Assembly: GCF_028816475.1 (NCBI RefSeq)
Contig: NZ_CP118247.1
Coordinates: 744,001 to 808,000, forward strand
Length of the DNA stretch: 64,000 nucleotides
Reading direction: 5' to 3'
DNA from: Devosia rhodophyticola
GTDB taxonomy: Bacteria; Pseudomonadota; Alphaproteobacteria; Rhizobiales; Devosiaceae
The notes below the pieces were generated by a model. It made no database searches. It saw only the letters and a program-made list of their open reading frames with translations, and had not been told where the DNA came from. Shown piece by piece: positions 44,875 to 52,692 of this stretch; positions within the stretch are counted from its first letter, which is position 1; every line of letters begins with the position of its first letter. The position numbers and the translations under genes were made by a program.

Positions 44875-45917
44875 CAGACCGCCGCACCGTTAAGGCTTGC
44901 GGTGATGGCTGCGTGATCGAGCGGTTGTTCGCCAATGACGACCAGAGCGGTTTCCCGCACCTCGCCTTCGGCCCATGGCCGGTCGAAATAGGCGGTGACG
45001 CGGGGGCCGACTGCCTGAATGGAGAGGCGTGCGGGCGAACCGTCGATGGCGGCAAAGCCCTTGAGGCGCAACACGTCATGGGTGCGAATGGTCGTTTCGA
45101 TAGTGGCCAACAGCTGATCCTTTCCCGAAATCTTTGGCATGCGGATGGAAAAACTGTCGAAATCATCATGCTCGTGGCCTTCACCATCATGCTCGAGTTC
45201 ATGATGGCTCTGGCGCTGCTCGATATTGTCTTCGGTGGACAGGCCGAGGCCAAGCAGGGCGCCGAGATCAACATGGCCATTTTGGGCGTGGATGATGCCG
45301 GTGCCAGGACGCAGTTCAGCACGGAGGGCCGTTTCAATGGTGGCCAATTGTTCAGCTGTCACCAGATCTGTCTTGTTGAGAACAATCAGATCGGCGGCGG
45401 TCAGCTGGTCTTCAAAAAGTTCGCCCAATGGGGTTTCGTGGTCGAGCATGGCATCGGCCTGCCGCTGGGCATCAACGGCGGCTTCGTTTGAGGCAAAGCG
45501 ACCTTCGGCCAGAGCGGCGGCATCGGCAACGGTGACCACAGCATCGACCGTGACGCGGGATTTGATTTCGGGCCAGTTGAAGGCACGGATCAAGGGCTGG
45601 GGCAGCGCCAGACCAGAGGTTTCGATAATGATGTGGTCAAAGGTGTCGGGCCGGTCGAGCAATTGGGTCATGGTGGGAATGAAATCTTCGGCCACGGTGC
45701 AGCAAATGCAGCCATTGGCCAACTCGACCATATCCTCTTCGCGGCAGGTTTCATCACCACAGCCAGCCAGGACTGCCTTGTCGACGCCAATATCGCCAAA
45801 TTCATTGATGATCAGCGCGATGCGCTTGCCTTTTGCGTGGCTGAGCAAATGACGCACCAGTGTGGTTTTGCCGGCGCCGAGGAAGCCGGTGATGACGGTG
45901 GTTGGGATCTTGCTCAT
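44874..45917 (-). CDS. cobW: CobW GTPase (cobalt chaperone for cobaltochelatase)
   Basis: CobW is a G3E-family GTPase thought to deliver Co(II) to CobNST. The 347-residue protein has Walker A ITGFLGAGKTT (9-19), the metal-binding C70-I-C72-C73, the nucleotide-specificity NKTD and a His/Asp/Glu-rich segment HHELEHDGEGHEHDD near residue 245, followed by the CobW C-terminal domain. ATG 45917 overlaps the cbtA stop by four bases, with GGAG nine bases upstream. A much longer reading frame upstream is a shadow of cbtA. Confidence 0.94.
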   Translation of the reverse strand: MSKIPTTVITGFLGAGKTTLVRHLLSHAKGKRIALIINEFGDIGVDKAVLAGCGDETCREEDMVELANGCICCTVAEDFIPTMTQLLDRPDTFDHIIIETSGLALPQPLIRAFNWPEIKSRVTVDAVVTVADAAALAEGRFASNEAAVDAQRQADAMLDHETPLGELFEDQLTAADLIVLNKTDLVTAEQLATIETALRAELRPGTGIIHAQNGHVDLGALLGLGLSTEDNIEQRQSHHELEHDGEGHEHDDFDSFSIRMPKISGKDQLLATIETTIRTHDVLRLKGFAAIDGSPARLSIQAVGPRVTAYFDRPWAEGEVRETALVVIGEQPLDHAAITASLNGAAV

Positions 45918-46687
45918 AGAGTGGCGCTCCGGGTTGCGGGGGCAGTATTTTGAAAGACCTGGTTGAAATAACCGATCAACGGGCCGACGAGCAGCCAGAA
46001 GAGGGCCGAGACAGTCAGGGCCGAGGCCGCAAAGGCGGTGGCCAGATGCGCAGGCACGACGCTCGGCTCGTCGGGGGCAACGGGGGCTCCGATGACATGA
46101 GGTGCCAAAAGCAGGAATGTCCCAATAGCAAAACTGACCGGATTGGGCCGTTTGGCGATCAACAGGAAGGCGCCAGCGCTGGCGATTGCGGTGCCCCACC
46201 ACCAGAGCTGGCGAGCGCCAAGGTCGGCGGCGGCCATGCCGGGTAATTCGGGCGGCAGGCCAAAGGCAGGGGCAAGCTGGAAGGCAATCCACCCCCCAAG
46301 GCCCCAAAGTAGGCCGTTGCGCGGAGTGATGTCGATTTTTACCACGATGGCAGTGGCTACCAGCAGGAAGGCAAAGGCGATTGAGCCCAGCACATCGGCC
46401 AGCACCGTATAGAGGGCGCGTTCGAGCCCATCCTGTGGCGTCCACGCATTTTCGTCGTGGGCATGAGTGGGAGCCACTGTTGTGGGGACAGCATCGTCGT
46501 GTGCCGGGGTGCCGGGGGCATGTTCATGGGCCACGACGGCATGATCGTGGACCTGTTCGGTCGCCTCAAAGGTTTCGGCCTGTAGGATCAGGGGCACGAC
46601 CTTCCATTGCTGGAAGGCGGACATGACAAGGCCTGCTGCGAGTCCGGCAAGGACCGCAGCGAAAAAAATTCGCTGAAACAATTGCAT
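45914..46687 (-). CDS. cbtA: Cobalt transporter subunit CbtA
   Basis: CbtA is a five- to six-helix inner-membrane protein predicted to import cobalt together with CbtB. The 257-residue protein begins MQLFQRIFFAAVLAGLAAGLVMSAFQ and has a His-rich loop at about 47-80 (HDHAVVAHEHAP and THAHDENAW) between the first and second membrane segments, fitting metal capture. It lies between cbtB and cobW under the cobalamin riboswitch. Confidence 0.92.
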   Translation of the reverse strand: MQLFQRIFFAAVLAGLAAGLVMSAFQQWKVVPLILQAETFEATEQVHDHAVVAHEHAPGTPAHDDAVPTTVAPTHAHDENAWTPQDGLERALYTVLADVLGSIAFAFLLVATAIVVKIDITPRNGLLWGLGGWIAFQLAPAFGLPPELPGMAAADLGARQLWWWGTAIASAGAFLLIAKRPNPVSFAIGTFLLLAPHVIGAPVAPDEPSVVPAHLATAFAASALTVSALFWLLVGPLIGYFNQVFQNTAPATRSATL

Positions 46688-46725
46688 TTTATTCTCTCGG
46701 GCCGCTCAGCGGCATTCCAAAATGG

Positions 46726-46908
46726 CTAGTGGCAGGGAAAACCCATGGCATGGCGGGTATCGTGTGCGCCATTATGCAGGGCCATATCGCTGGCAAAACC
46801 GACGCCATAAAGCATGGTCAGGCCCAAAAACAGGGCAAGACCGGCCGCGATGGCGCGCTGGGAAATGGAAAGAGAGGCAAGAGTGGTCGTCTGGGTCGTG
46901 GTATTCAA
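46726..46908 (-). CDS. cbtB: Cobalt transporter subunit CbtB
   Basis: CbtB is a small single-span membrane protein. The 60-residue product ends in the family-typical metal-binding tail HNGAHDTRHAMGFPCH. The likely start is the TTG at 46908, placed seven bases after GGAGGG; codons further upstream fall within the riboswitch leader. One helix (about 18-38: AIAAGLALFLGLTMLYGVGF) is predicted. It is the first gene of the riboswitch-controlled operon. Confidence 0.9.
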   Translation of the reverse strand: MNTTTQTTTLASLSISQRAIAAGLALFLGLTMLYGVGFASDMALHNGAHDTRHAMGFPCH

Positions 46909-46959
46909 AGCAACACCCTCCGTGTGCATGTGACAATATGGGCGACAAGCCCCTGATCC

Positions 46960-47145
46960 GTGCTGGCAGGTCTCCTGACTCGCGGTGGATACAGCTCCCC
47001 TCGCCTTCCCGGCCAATCGGCCAGTGGCATGTGAGAAAAGCGCACCGCTTACAGTTGCGGGGGCAGTCCCGGTTTTGGCCCCTGATGGGTAATCCGCACC
47101 GTGTTCCCTTTTGATCCTGTTGCCACCTGGGCGCGAGGAACCATC
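46960..47145 (-). ncRNA. Cobalamin riboswitch upstream of cbtB
   Basis: Reading leftward, the leader contains the ordered conserved blocks of the cobalamin aptamer: GGTTCC, then CAAAAGGGAACACGGTGCGG, GGGACTGCCCCCGCAACTGT with AAGCGGTG, the B12 box CATGCCACTGG, GGGAAGG, and the closing AGTCAGGAGACCTGCC. About 50 bases with a small GGGC/GCCC hairpin separate it from the cbtB ribosome site. Bound adenosylcobalamin is expected to repress the cbtB-cbtA-cobW-cobN-cobO operon. Confidence 0.95.
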
Positions 47146-47216
47146 ACTCCTTTGGTTTGGCATGGCGCGAAGGTCAGGTCAATGCAGTTGGCCGCTGACG
47201 ATGGATTGACGGCGTG

Positions 47217-47252
47217 AATGTTATTACGTTACATGTAACTGTATTACATAGC
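47217..47252. promoter_or_regulatory. Candidate Zur operator of the zinc-uptake operon
   Basis: A perfect 12-base palindrome, GTTACATGTAAC (47228-47239), sits in a wider AT-rich imperfect dyad running ATGTTATTAC...GTATTACAT. The AT-rich, TGTTA/TAACA-like form resembles alphaproteobacterial Zur boxes, and the operon downstream ends with a zur-like gene. Position 40-50 bases before the first ORF suits repression. Confidence 0.65.
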
Positions 47253-47282
47253 GTTCGGCTTTGACGACCCGTGAGTGAATTA

Positions 47283-47390
47283 ATGCGAAAAGTGAGTTTG
47301 GCGCGACTAAGCGCCGGGGTACGCGTCGGGCTGGTGCTGGTACCGATTGCGCTGATCTGGGTGATTGTGGGCTGGCTGGTGCAATCGTGA
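47283..47390 (+). CDS. Short membrane peptide ORF leading the zinc-uptake operon
   Basis: This 35-codon ORF (39 if the in-frame GTG at 47271 is used) has a basic N-terminus (MRKVSLARLSAGVR) and one strong hydrophobic helix (VGLVLVPIALIWVIVGWLV). Its stop overlaps the GTG start of the ATPase gene (GTGA), as for translational coupling. The ribosome site is weak. It could be a transporter accessory peptide or a coupling leader. No family is recognised. Confidence 0.45.
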   Translation: MRKVSLARLSAGVRVGLVLVPIALIWVIVGWLVQS

Positions 47391-48151
47391 GCGCGATAAT
47401 CAAGCTGGACAATCTGACGCTGGGATATGACGGGCACCCGGCGGTGCACCATGTCAGCGGTACGTTTGAACAGGGATCAATGACGGCTGTGGTGGGGCCG
47501 AACGGCTCGGGCAAATCGACGTTACTCAAGGCAATCGCCGGGGTGATAAAGCCACTGGACGGCAGCATCATCCGGGGCTCGGACTGGCGACAGGGCATGG
47601 CATATCTGCCGCAAAGCGCCGAGATTGACCGCAGCTTTCCAGCGGACGTTACCGATCTGGTGGCGCTGGGCCTCTGGAAGCAGCGCGGACTGTTTGGCGG
47701 GATCAGCCGTGCGGATGCGGAACGGCTCGAGGCGGCATTGCAGGCGGTGGGGCTGGCCGGGTTTGAGCGGCGCGGCATTGATACATTGTCGGGTGGACAA
47801 TTGCAGCGGGCGCTATTTGCGCGGGTGCTGTTGCAGGACGCCAAGGTGATTTTGCTCGACGAGCCGTTTACCGCCATCGACGAGAGGACCGTGAGCGATC
47901 TGATCGGTTTGGTGCGGCGCTGGCATGGCGAGGGGCGCACGGTGATCGCCGTGCTGCACGATGCTGAAATGGTGCGGCAGGTGTTTCCTCAAACGCTGCT
48001 TTTGGCGCGTGAACTGATCGACTGGGGGCCGACTGAAGCGGTCATGACGCGTGAAAATCTGCGCCGGTCGCGCGGCATGACCGAGGCCTGGGACGAGCAC
48101 GCGCCCTGGCACGAGGATGGGCACAACCACGGCCATGAGGCGGCGCAATGA
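47387..48151 (+). CDS. aztA: Zinc ABC transporter ATP-binding protein
   Basis: The 254-residue ATPase has Walker A G37-PNGSGKST45, signature LSGGQ (134-138), Walker B VILLDEP with D158-E159, and a C-terminal His-rich tail (HAPWHEDGHNHGHE). It powers import through the downstream permease. The partner binding protein is AztC-like, so the set is best read as an Azt zinc importer rather than ZnuC of the classical type. It starts with GTG overlapping the preceding short ORF and overlaps the permease by four bases. Confidence 0.88.
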   Translation: MSAIIKLDNLTLGYDGHPAVHHVSGTFEQGSMTAVVGPNGSGKSTLLKAIAGVIKPLDGSIIRGSDWRQGMAYLPQSAEIDRSFPADVTDLVALGLWKQRGLFGGISRADAERLEAALQAVGLAGFERRGIDTLSGGQLQRALFARVLLQDAKVILLDEPFTAIDERTVSDLIGLVRRWHGEGRTVIAVLHDAEMVRQVFPQTLLLARELIDWGPTEAVMTRENLRRSRGMTEAWDEHAPWHEDGHNHGHEAAQ

Positions 48152-49020
48152 GTTTTTATCAGCTATTGATTGAGCCGTTTGCCCAATATGGCTTTATGGG
48201 GCGGGCGCTGGCCGGGGCGATGATCCTGACGCTGAGTGCGGGGCCGGTGGGGGTGTTCTTGACGCTGCGGCGGATGAGCCTGACCGGGGACGCGATGGCG
48301 CATGCGATTTTGCCCGGTGCGGCGGCGGGGTTTTTGATCTCAGGACTGGCTATCCTGCCGATGACGCTGGGCGGGTTTGCGGCGGGGTTGATCGTGGCTC
48401 TGCTGGCGGGGCTCGTGGCGCGATTCAGCATTCAGCGCGAGGATTCCAGCCTTGCGGCGTTTTACCTGATTTCGCTGGCGCTGGGGGTGATGCTGGTCAG
48501 TTTGCGCGGGTCAAATGTTGATCTGATGCATGTGCTGTTTGGCACGGTTTTGGCGCTCAACAATGATGCGCTGATCATGATCGGGGCGATCGTCAGCATC
48601 TCGCTTGTCGGGCTGGCGCTGATCTGGCGGGCGTTGGTGGCGGAGTGCCTTGATCCAAGCTTCCTGCGCAGCGTCTCGCGGGCCGGACATCCGGTGCATC
48701 TGGTGTTTTTGGGGCTGGTGGTTTTGAACCTGGTTGGCGGGTTTCAGGCGCTAGGCACATTATTGGCCGTGGGGTTGATGATGTTGCCGGCGGCGGCGGC
48801 GCGGTTCTGGGTGCGCGGGCTTGAGGCGATGTGCGGGCTGGCAATCGGCATCGGGGCGGTATCGAGCTATTTCGGCCTGCTGATTTCCTATCATTTGAGT
48901 GTGGCGTCGGGTCCGGCGATCATTCTGGTGGCGGGTTTAATATATGCCGCGTCACTGATTTTCGGGCGGCGAGGCGTGGTGTTTTCAAGGCTGCATTCGC
49001 GGCGTCACAGGATTGCGTAA
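48148..49020 (+). CDS. aztB: Zinc ABC transporter permease
   Basis: The 290-residue ABC-3 family permease has about eight or nine hydrophobic segments and the family loop LRRMSLTGDAMAHAILPGAAAGF near residues 32-54. It forms the membrane channel for the ATPase and the binding protein on either side. Its four-base overlap with the ATPase gene and near-abutment to the binding-protein gene indicate one operon. The metal, zinc, is inferred from the neighbours. Confidence 0.88.
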   Translation: MSFYQLLIEPFAQYGFMGRALAGAMILTLSAGPVGVFLTLRRMSLTGDAMAHAILPGAAAGFLISGLAILPMTLGGFAAGLIVALLAGLVARFSIQREDSSLAAFYLISLALGVMLVSLRGSNVDLMHVLFGTVLALNNDALIMIGAIVSISLVGLALIWRALVAECLDPSFLRSVSRAGHPVHLVFLGLVVLNLVGGFQALGTLLAVGLMMLPAAAARFWVRGLEAMCGLAIGIGAVSSYFGLLISYHLSVASGPAIILVAGLIYAASLIFGRRGVVFSRLHSRRHRIA

Positions 49021-49021
49021 A

Positions 49022-49918
49022 ATGGATGGCATGATGAAACGGGCAGTATTGGCACTGGTATTGGGACTGATAAGCGGGGGCAATGCCGTGTTGGCAGCCC
49101 CCGTCCAAGCGGTAGCAAGTTTTTCGATTTTGGGGGATATGGTCGCGCGGGTCGGCGGCGAGCGGGTGGTGGTGACCACAATTGTGGGCCCCAATGCCGA
49201 CACCCATATTTATGATCCCAGGCCGGGCGATGTGGTCAGCCTTGCCAAGGCGGACGTGTTTTTCGTCAATGGATTGCATTTTGAGGGATGGCTTGATCGG
49301 TTTGTCGGTTCGACCGGTTTTGCAGGGCCGGTGGTGGTGGCCAGCGACGGGGTGGCAGCGCGCGAAATGGATGAGGATGGCACAGTGGTGGTTGATCCTC
49401 ATGCTTGGCAGGATTTGGCCAATGGCGTGATTTATGCGCGCAATATTGCGGCGGGGCTGTGCGGCGTCGATGCGGCGGGATGCCCGACCTATGAGGGCAA
49501 CGCCAAGGCCTATGCCGAGGAGATGCTGGCGCTTGATATGAAAATCAGGGCCAGATTTTATGCAGTACCGACAGCGCGGCGACAGGTGATTACCAGCCAT
49601 GATGCCTTTGGGTATTTCGGTGCGGCGTACGGGATAGAATTCATGGCGCCGGAAGGGGTTTCGACGGAAAGCGAAGCCTCGGCGGCGGATGTGGCCAGAT
49701 TGATTGAACAGGTGCGCGCATCGGGTGCAAAATCGCTATTTGTCGAGAATATGAGCGATCAGCGATTGCTGGAACAAATCGGGCGCGAGACCGGAGCGAC
49801 AATTGGCGGGGCGCTTTATGCCGATGCCCTTTCTGAACCCGACGAGGGTGCGGGCAGCTATCTTGAGATGTTCAGCCACAATGTCGCACAATTATTGCCG
49901 GCAATGGCAGCGCAGTAA
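49022..49918 (+). CDS. aztC: Zinc ABC transporter substrate-binding protein, AztC-like
   Basis: The 298-residue protein has a signal peptide (about 1-26) and a cluster A-I binding fold. The zinc ligands can be placed: H62 (THIYDPRP), H127 (DPHAW), H193 (SHDAFGYF) and D268. Unlike ZnuA it lacks a long His-rich loop, and GVSTESEASAADVARL plus SDQRLLEQIGRETG match Paracoccus AztC closely. C147 and C154 may form the loop disulfide. The start is uncertain among ATGs 49022, 49031 and 49034. The metallochaperone gene aztD is not seen. Confidence 0.87.
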   Translation: MDGMMKRAVLALVLGLISGGNAVLAAPVQAVASFSILGDMVARVGGERVVVTTIVGPNADTHIYDPRPGDVVSLAKADVFFVNGLHFEGWLDRFVGSTGFAGPVVVASDGVAAREMDEDGTVVVDPHAWQDLANGVIYARNIAAGLCGVDAAGCPTYEGNAKAYAEEMLALDMKIRARFYAVPTARRQVITSHDAFGYFGAAYGIEFMAPEGVSTESEASAADVARLIEQVRASGAKSLFVENMSDQRLLEQIGRETGATIGGALYADALSEPDEGAGSYLEMFSHNVAQLLPAMAAQ

Positions 49919-49931
49919 CGGAGGCGGGATC

Positions 49932-50366
49932 ATGGCGGGAATGGGCGACGATCATGCGGGGCATGACCATGTTTGGGCCGACGATCTGACCAAAAACCAG
50001 GGGTTGGTGCTGGGTACGCTGGCCCATTCGGACGGGCCGCTATCGGCCTATGACATTCTGGACAAGTTGCGGGAGGATGGGCTGCGCGCGCCGTTGCAGG
50101 TCTATCGGGCGCTCGACAAGTTGATGGAGCGCGGGCTGGCGCATCGGCTGGAGTCGCTGAATGCATTTGTTGCCTGTGCCGATGCCAATTGTCACCGGCG
50201 GGGGCTGATTGCCTTTGCAATCTGCGAGGATTGCGGCAAGGTCGATGAGTTTGCTGATCCATTGATCGACGAGCGACTGGGGGTATGGGCCGGAGCCAGG
50301 GGGTTTGCTGTGGCGCGGACGACCATGGAAATTCGAGGCAAATGCGCCAATTGCGCCGCCGCCTGA
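49932..50366 (+). CDS. zur: Fur family regulator, probable Zur
   Basis: The 144-residue protein has a winged-helix N-domain (LSAYDILDKLREDGLRAPLQVYRALDKLMERG) and a metal-binding C-domain with the paired zinc motifs C98-xx-C101 and C138-xx-C141, plus C82, C87 and H88. A His-rich N-tip (DDHAGHDH) is present. Being last in a zinc-uptake operon with a palindromic operator, it is most likely the zinc sensor, autoregulating the operon. GGAGG precedes ATG 49932. Fur or Irr are less likely from context. Confidence 0.85.
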   Translation: MAGMGDDHAGHDHVWADDLTKNQGLVLGTLAHSDGPLSAYDILDKLREDGLRAPLQVYRALDKLMERGLAHRLESLNAFVACADANCHRRGLIAFAICEDCGKVDEFADPLIDERLGVWAGARGFAVARTTMEIRGKCANCAAA

Positions 50367-50376
50367 CGCGTCAGGC
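50361..50376. terminator. Shared palindrome at convergent zur/rsmD ends
   Basis: GCCTGACGCGTCAGGC is a perfect 16-base palindrome that contains the TGA stops of both convergent genes, only four bases apart. It could act as a bidirectional terminator stem, but there is no T-run on either side. Confidence 0.4.
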
Positions 50377-50925
50377 CGTATAGGATAAAAGGTATATGGC
50401 GGCGGCACCGTAAACGCGGCGGTCGATCAGTTCAAAGCCGGTGGGCAGTGAGATTTCGGCCTCGGCACTTTCCTCAAATGCCAAAGTGGCAGCGGGGGTC
50501 AGCCAACCTTTGGTGAGCCCCGCCAGGGCGGTTTCGCCAAGGCCCTCATTATAGGGAGGGTCGAGAAAAACCAGATCGAAGGGTTTGATCGAGCCGGGAA
50601 CGCCCAGATCTGTGGCGTCGCGGCGCAGGAGTTTTGTAACGCCGCCTGCCCCGAAGGCTTCGATATGATCGCGGATAATACCGCGCGCCTCGGTGCCCAT
50701 GTCGACAAAAGTGACATGAGCGGCGCCGCGCGACAGGGCTTCTAGGCCCAGGGCGCCGGTGCCGGCAAACAGGTCGAGAACCCGCCGGCCTTCAAAATTG
50801 GGGCCCAGGCGACTGGCCAGAATATTGAACAGGCTTTCGCGCACGCGATCCGCCGTCGGGCGGATAGAGAGATCCGACGGCGATATCAGTTGCCTGCCGC
50901 GAAATTTTCCTGAAACGATGCGCAT
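50371..50925 (-). CDS. rsmD: 16S rRNA (guanine-966-N2)-methyltransferase
   Basis: RsmD methylates G966 of 16S rRNA. The 184-residue protein begins MRIVSGKFRGRQLISPSDLSIRPTADRVRESLFNIL, the usual RsmD opening in Hyphomicrobiales. It has the SAM-binding VLDLFAGTGALGLEALSRGA and the catalytic DPPY tetrad in LVFLDPPYNEG. It follows the pseudouridine synthase gene by three bases, a conserved pair. Confidence 0.95.
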   Translation of the reverse strand: MRIVSGKFRGRQLISPSDLSIRPTADRVRESLFNILASRLGPNFEGRRVLDLFAGTGALGLEALSRGAAHVTFVDMGTEARGIIRDHIEAFGAGGVTKLLRRDATDLGVPGSIKPFDLVFLDPPYNEGLGETALAGLTKGWLTPAATLAFEESAEAEISLPTGFELIDRRVYGAAAIYLLSYTA

Positions 50926-50928
50926 GGG

Positions 50929-52602
50929 CTAGCCGCGCGGCTTGCGCGGACCACCAGAGGGACGACCGCCACCGGGCCGACCACCGGGTGCCGGGCGGCC
51001 GCCAGAGCGCCCACCGGGACGTGGGCCACGCGCAGGGGCGGCACCATCGCGCTTGGGCTGAGGCTTGCCGTCAGGGCGGGTTCTGGGCTTGCCATAAGTC
51101 TTGCCGACCGAGCCCAATTCGTCGCGGCCGGGACGCTGGCGTTCCCCTTCTGGCCGACGGTTTGCCGGGCGCGCCGGGCGGTCGCCATCGGGACGGAAGC
51201 TGCGGGGTTTTTCAGAAAAATTACGGCCCGGACGACCGGTCACCGGATGGGGTGACTGGGTGCGTTCATTGTCGGGGCGAGTGCGGGGCGCGAAGGCGCG
51301 GGCTGGGCGCTCGGCATCGGGGCGACGCTGGGGGCGTTCGCCATCAGGGCGTCGCTGCGGACGGTCACCAAAATCGCGCTTTGGCTTGTCGGCAAATGAG
51401 CGTTTGGGGCGATCGCCGCCGGCATCGTCGCGGCGGGGGCCGCGCGGCTTGTCGTCAAACGATTTGCGCGGACCATCGGCGCGCGGACCGCCCTTGCCGG
51501 ATGGTTTGTCGCCAGCATCGCCTCGGCCAGGCTTCTTGCCATAGGTTTTTTCGACAAAATCTTCTTCGCGGCCATCATCAAAGATGATTTTGCGTGGGGG
51601 TCCGGTTTCGCCCAGATCGCGATCATCGAACCGCTTGACCGGTGGGGCGGAGCGGGTGGCGCCAAAGCGGCCCGGACGATCCTGGCGCGGCTTTTCCTCA
51701 CGAATTTCGCGCTCGGTCTTTTCCGCACTATCGGTAAAGCGAAAACGCTGTTTTGCGATTTCGACTGTATTGGTGCCGCGCCCTGTCAGACGGTCGCGGG
51801 TGGGTTTACCAACCAATTCTTCCTTGCCGGGCATTTCGCTGTCGAAATCCACATCGGCTTCTTCAGCGAGGCGTTTGCCAAGCTGTTCGCGTAGCATGCG
51901 GGCCTTAACGGTTTCAATCCCGCCGATGGGAATATCGCCCAGTTGGAACGGACCATAGCTGACGCGGATCAGCCGATTGACCTCAAGACCCAATGCACCA
52001 AGGACATTCTTGACTTCGCGGTTCTTGCCTTCACGCAGCGCCATGGTCAGCCAGACATTGGCCCCCTGCTCGCGTTCGAGTTTGGCTTCGATGGCCCCAT
52101 AGCGGATACCTTCGATCTCAATGCCATTGGCCAGACCATCGAGCGCTGCCTGAGTGACGGCGCCATGGGCGCGAACGCGGTAACGGCGAAGCCAACCGGT
52201 GGCAGGCAATTCGAGCACGCGTTTGAGCCCACCATCATTGGTGAGCAGCAAAAGGCCTTCGGTATTGATATCGAGACGGCCAACTGTGACGACGCGGGGC
52301 AGGCCATGGCTGGCCAAAGCCTCAAAAATCGTCGAGCGGCCTTCGGGGTCTTTTTCGGTGACAACCAGCCCTGCAGGCTTGTGATAGAGCCAGACGCGCG
52401 TGCCCTGACGGGCAGCGAGCGGGGCCCCGTCGACCATAACCTTGTCGCGATCGGTAACGTTGAATGCGGGGGTCATGACCTTTTTGCCATTGACCTCGAC
52501 GCGCCCAGCCGTGATCCAGGTTTCGGCATCGCGACGTGAACAGAGGCCCGAACGGGCAATGACCTTGGCCAGACGGTCACCGGTGGCGGGAGTTTCACTC
52601 AT
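50929..52602 (-). CDS. rluB: Pseudouridine synthase, RluB-type, with long disordered C-terminal tail
   Basis: The 557-residue protein has an S4 RNA-binding domain (about 8-60) and an RsuA/RluB catalytic domain (about 68-235) with the catalytic Asp in VGRLD111INTEGLLLL. It should isomerise a uridine in 23S rRNA (position 2605 in E. coli numbering). From about residue 255 to the end lies a low-complexity tail rich in Arg, Asp, Gly, Pro and Lys, with repeats such as RPQRRPDGERPQRRPDAERP and a Gly/Arg/Pro-rich terminus. Such tails are common in alphaproteobacterial RluB and probably bind RNA. It is coupled to rsmD. Confidence 0.92.
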   Translation of the reverse strand: MSETPATGDRLAKVIARSGLCSRRDAETWITAGRVEVNGKKVMTPAFNVTDRDKVMVDGAPLAARQGTRVWLYHKPAGLVVTEKDPEGRSTIFEALASHGLPRVVTVGRLDINTEGLLLLTNDGGLKRVLELPATGWLRRYRVRAHGAVTQAALDGLANGIEIEGIRYGAIEAKLEREQGANVWLTMALREGKNREVKNVLGALGLEVNRLIRVSYGPFQLGDIPIGGIETVKARMLREQLGKRLAEEADVDFDSEMPGKEELVGKPTRDRLTGRGTNTVEIAKQRFRFTDSAEKTEREIREEKPRQDRPGRFGATRSAPPVKRFDDRDLGETGPPRKIIFDDGREEDFVEKTYGKKPGRGDAGDKPSGKGGPRADGPRKSFDDKPRGPRRDDAGGDRPKRSFADKPKRDFGDRPQRRPDGERPQRRPDAERPARAFAPRTRPDNERTQSPHPVTGRPGRNFSEKPRSFRPDGDRPARPANRRPEGERQRPGRDELGSVGKTYGKPRTRPDGKPQPKRDGAAPARGPRPGGRSGGRPAPGGRPGGGRPSGGPRKPRG

Positions 52603-52692
52603 GAATTTGAGCCTTCATAACATGCGGGACCCAAATGGGCGGCGCGGGGAGGAAAAGCTCCGCCAAATGCGGCGGAGCGGAAAAGTGAAGGC

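Noticed and set aside
44874-46445. Long N-terminal extension of cobW across cbtA
   Set aside because: The extension is the shifted cbtA frame; the true start with a GGAG site is at 45917.
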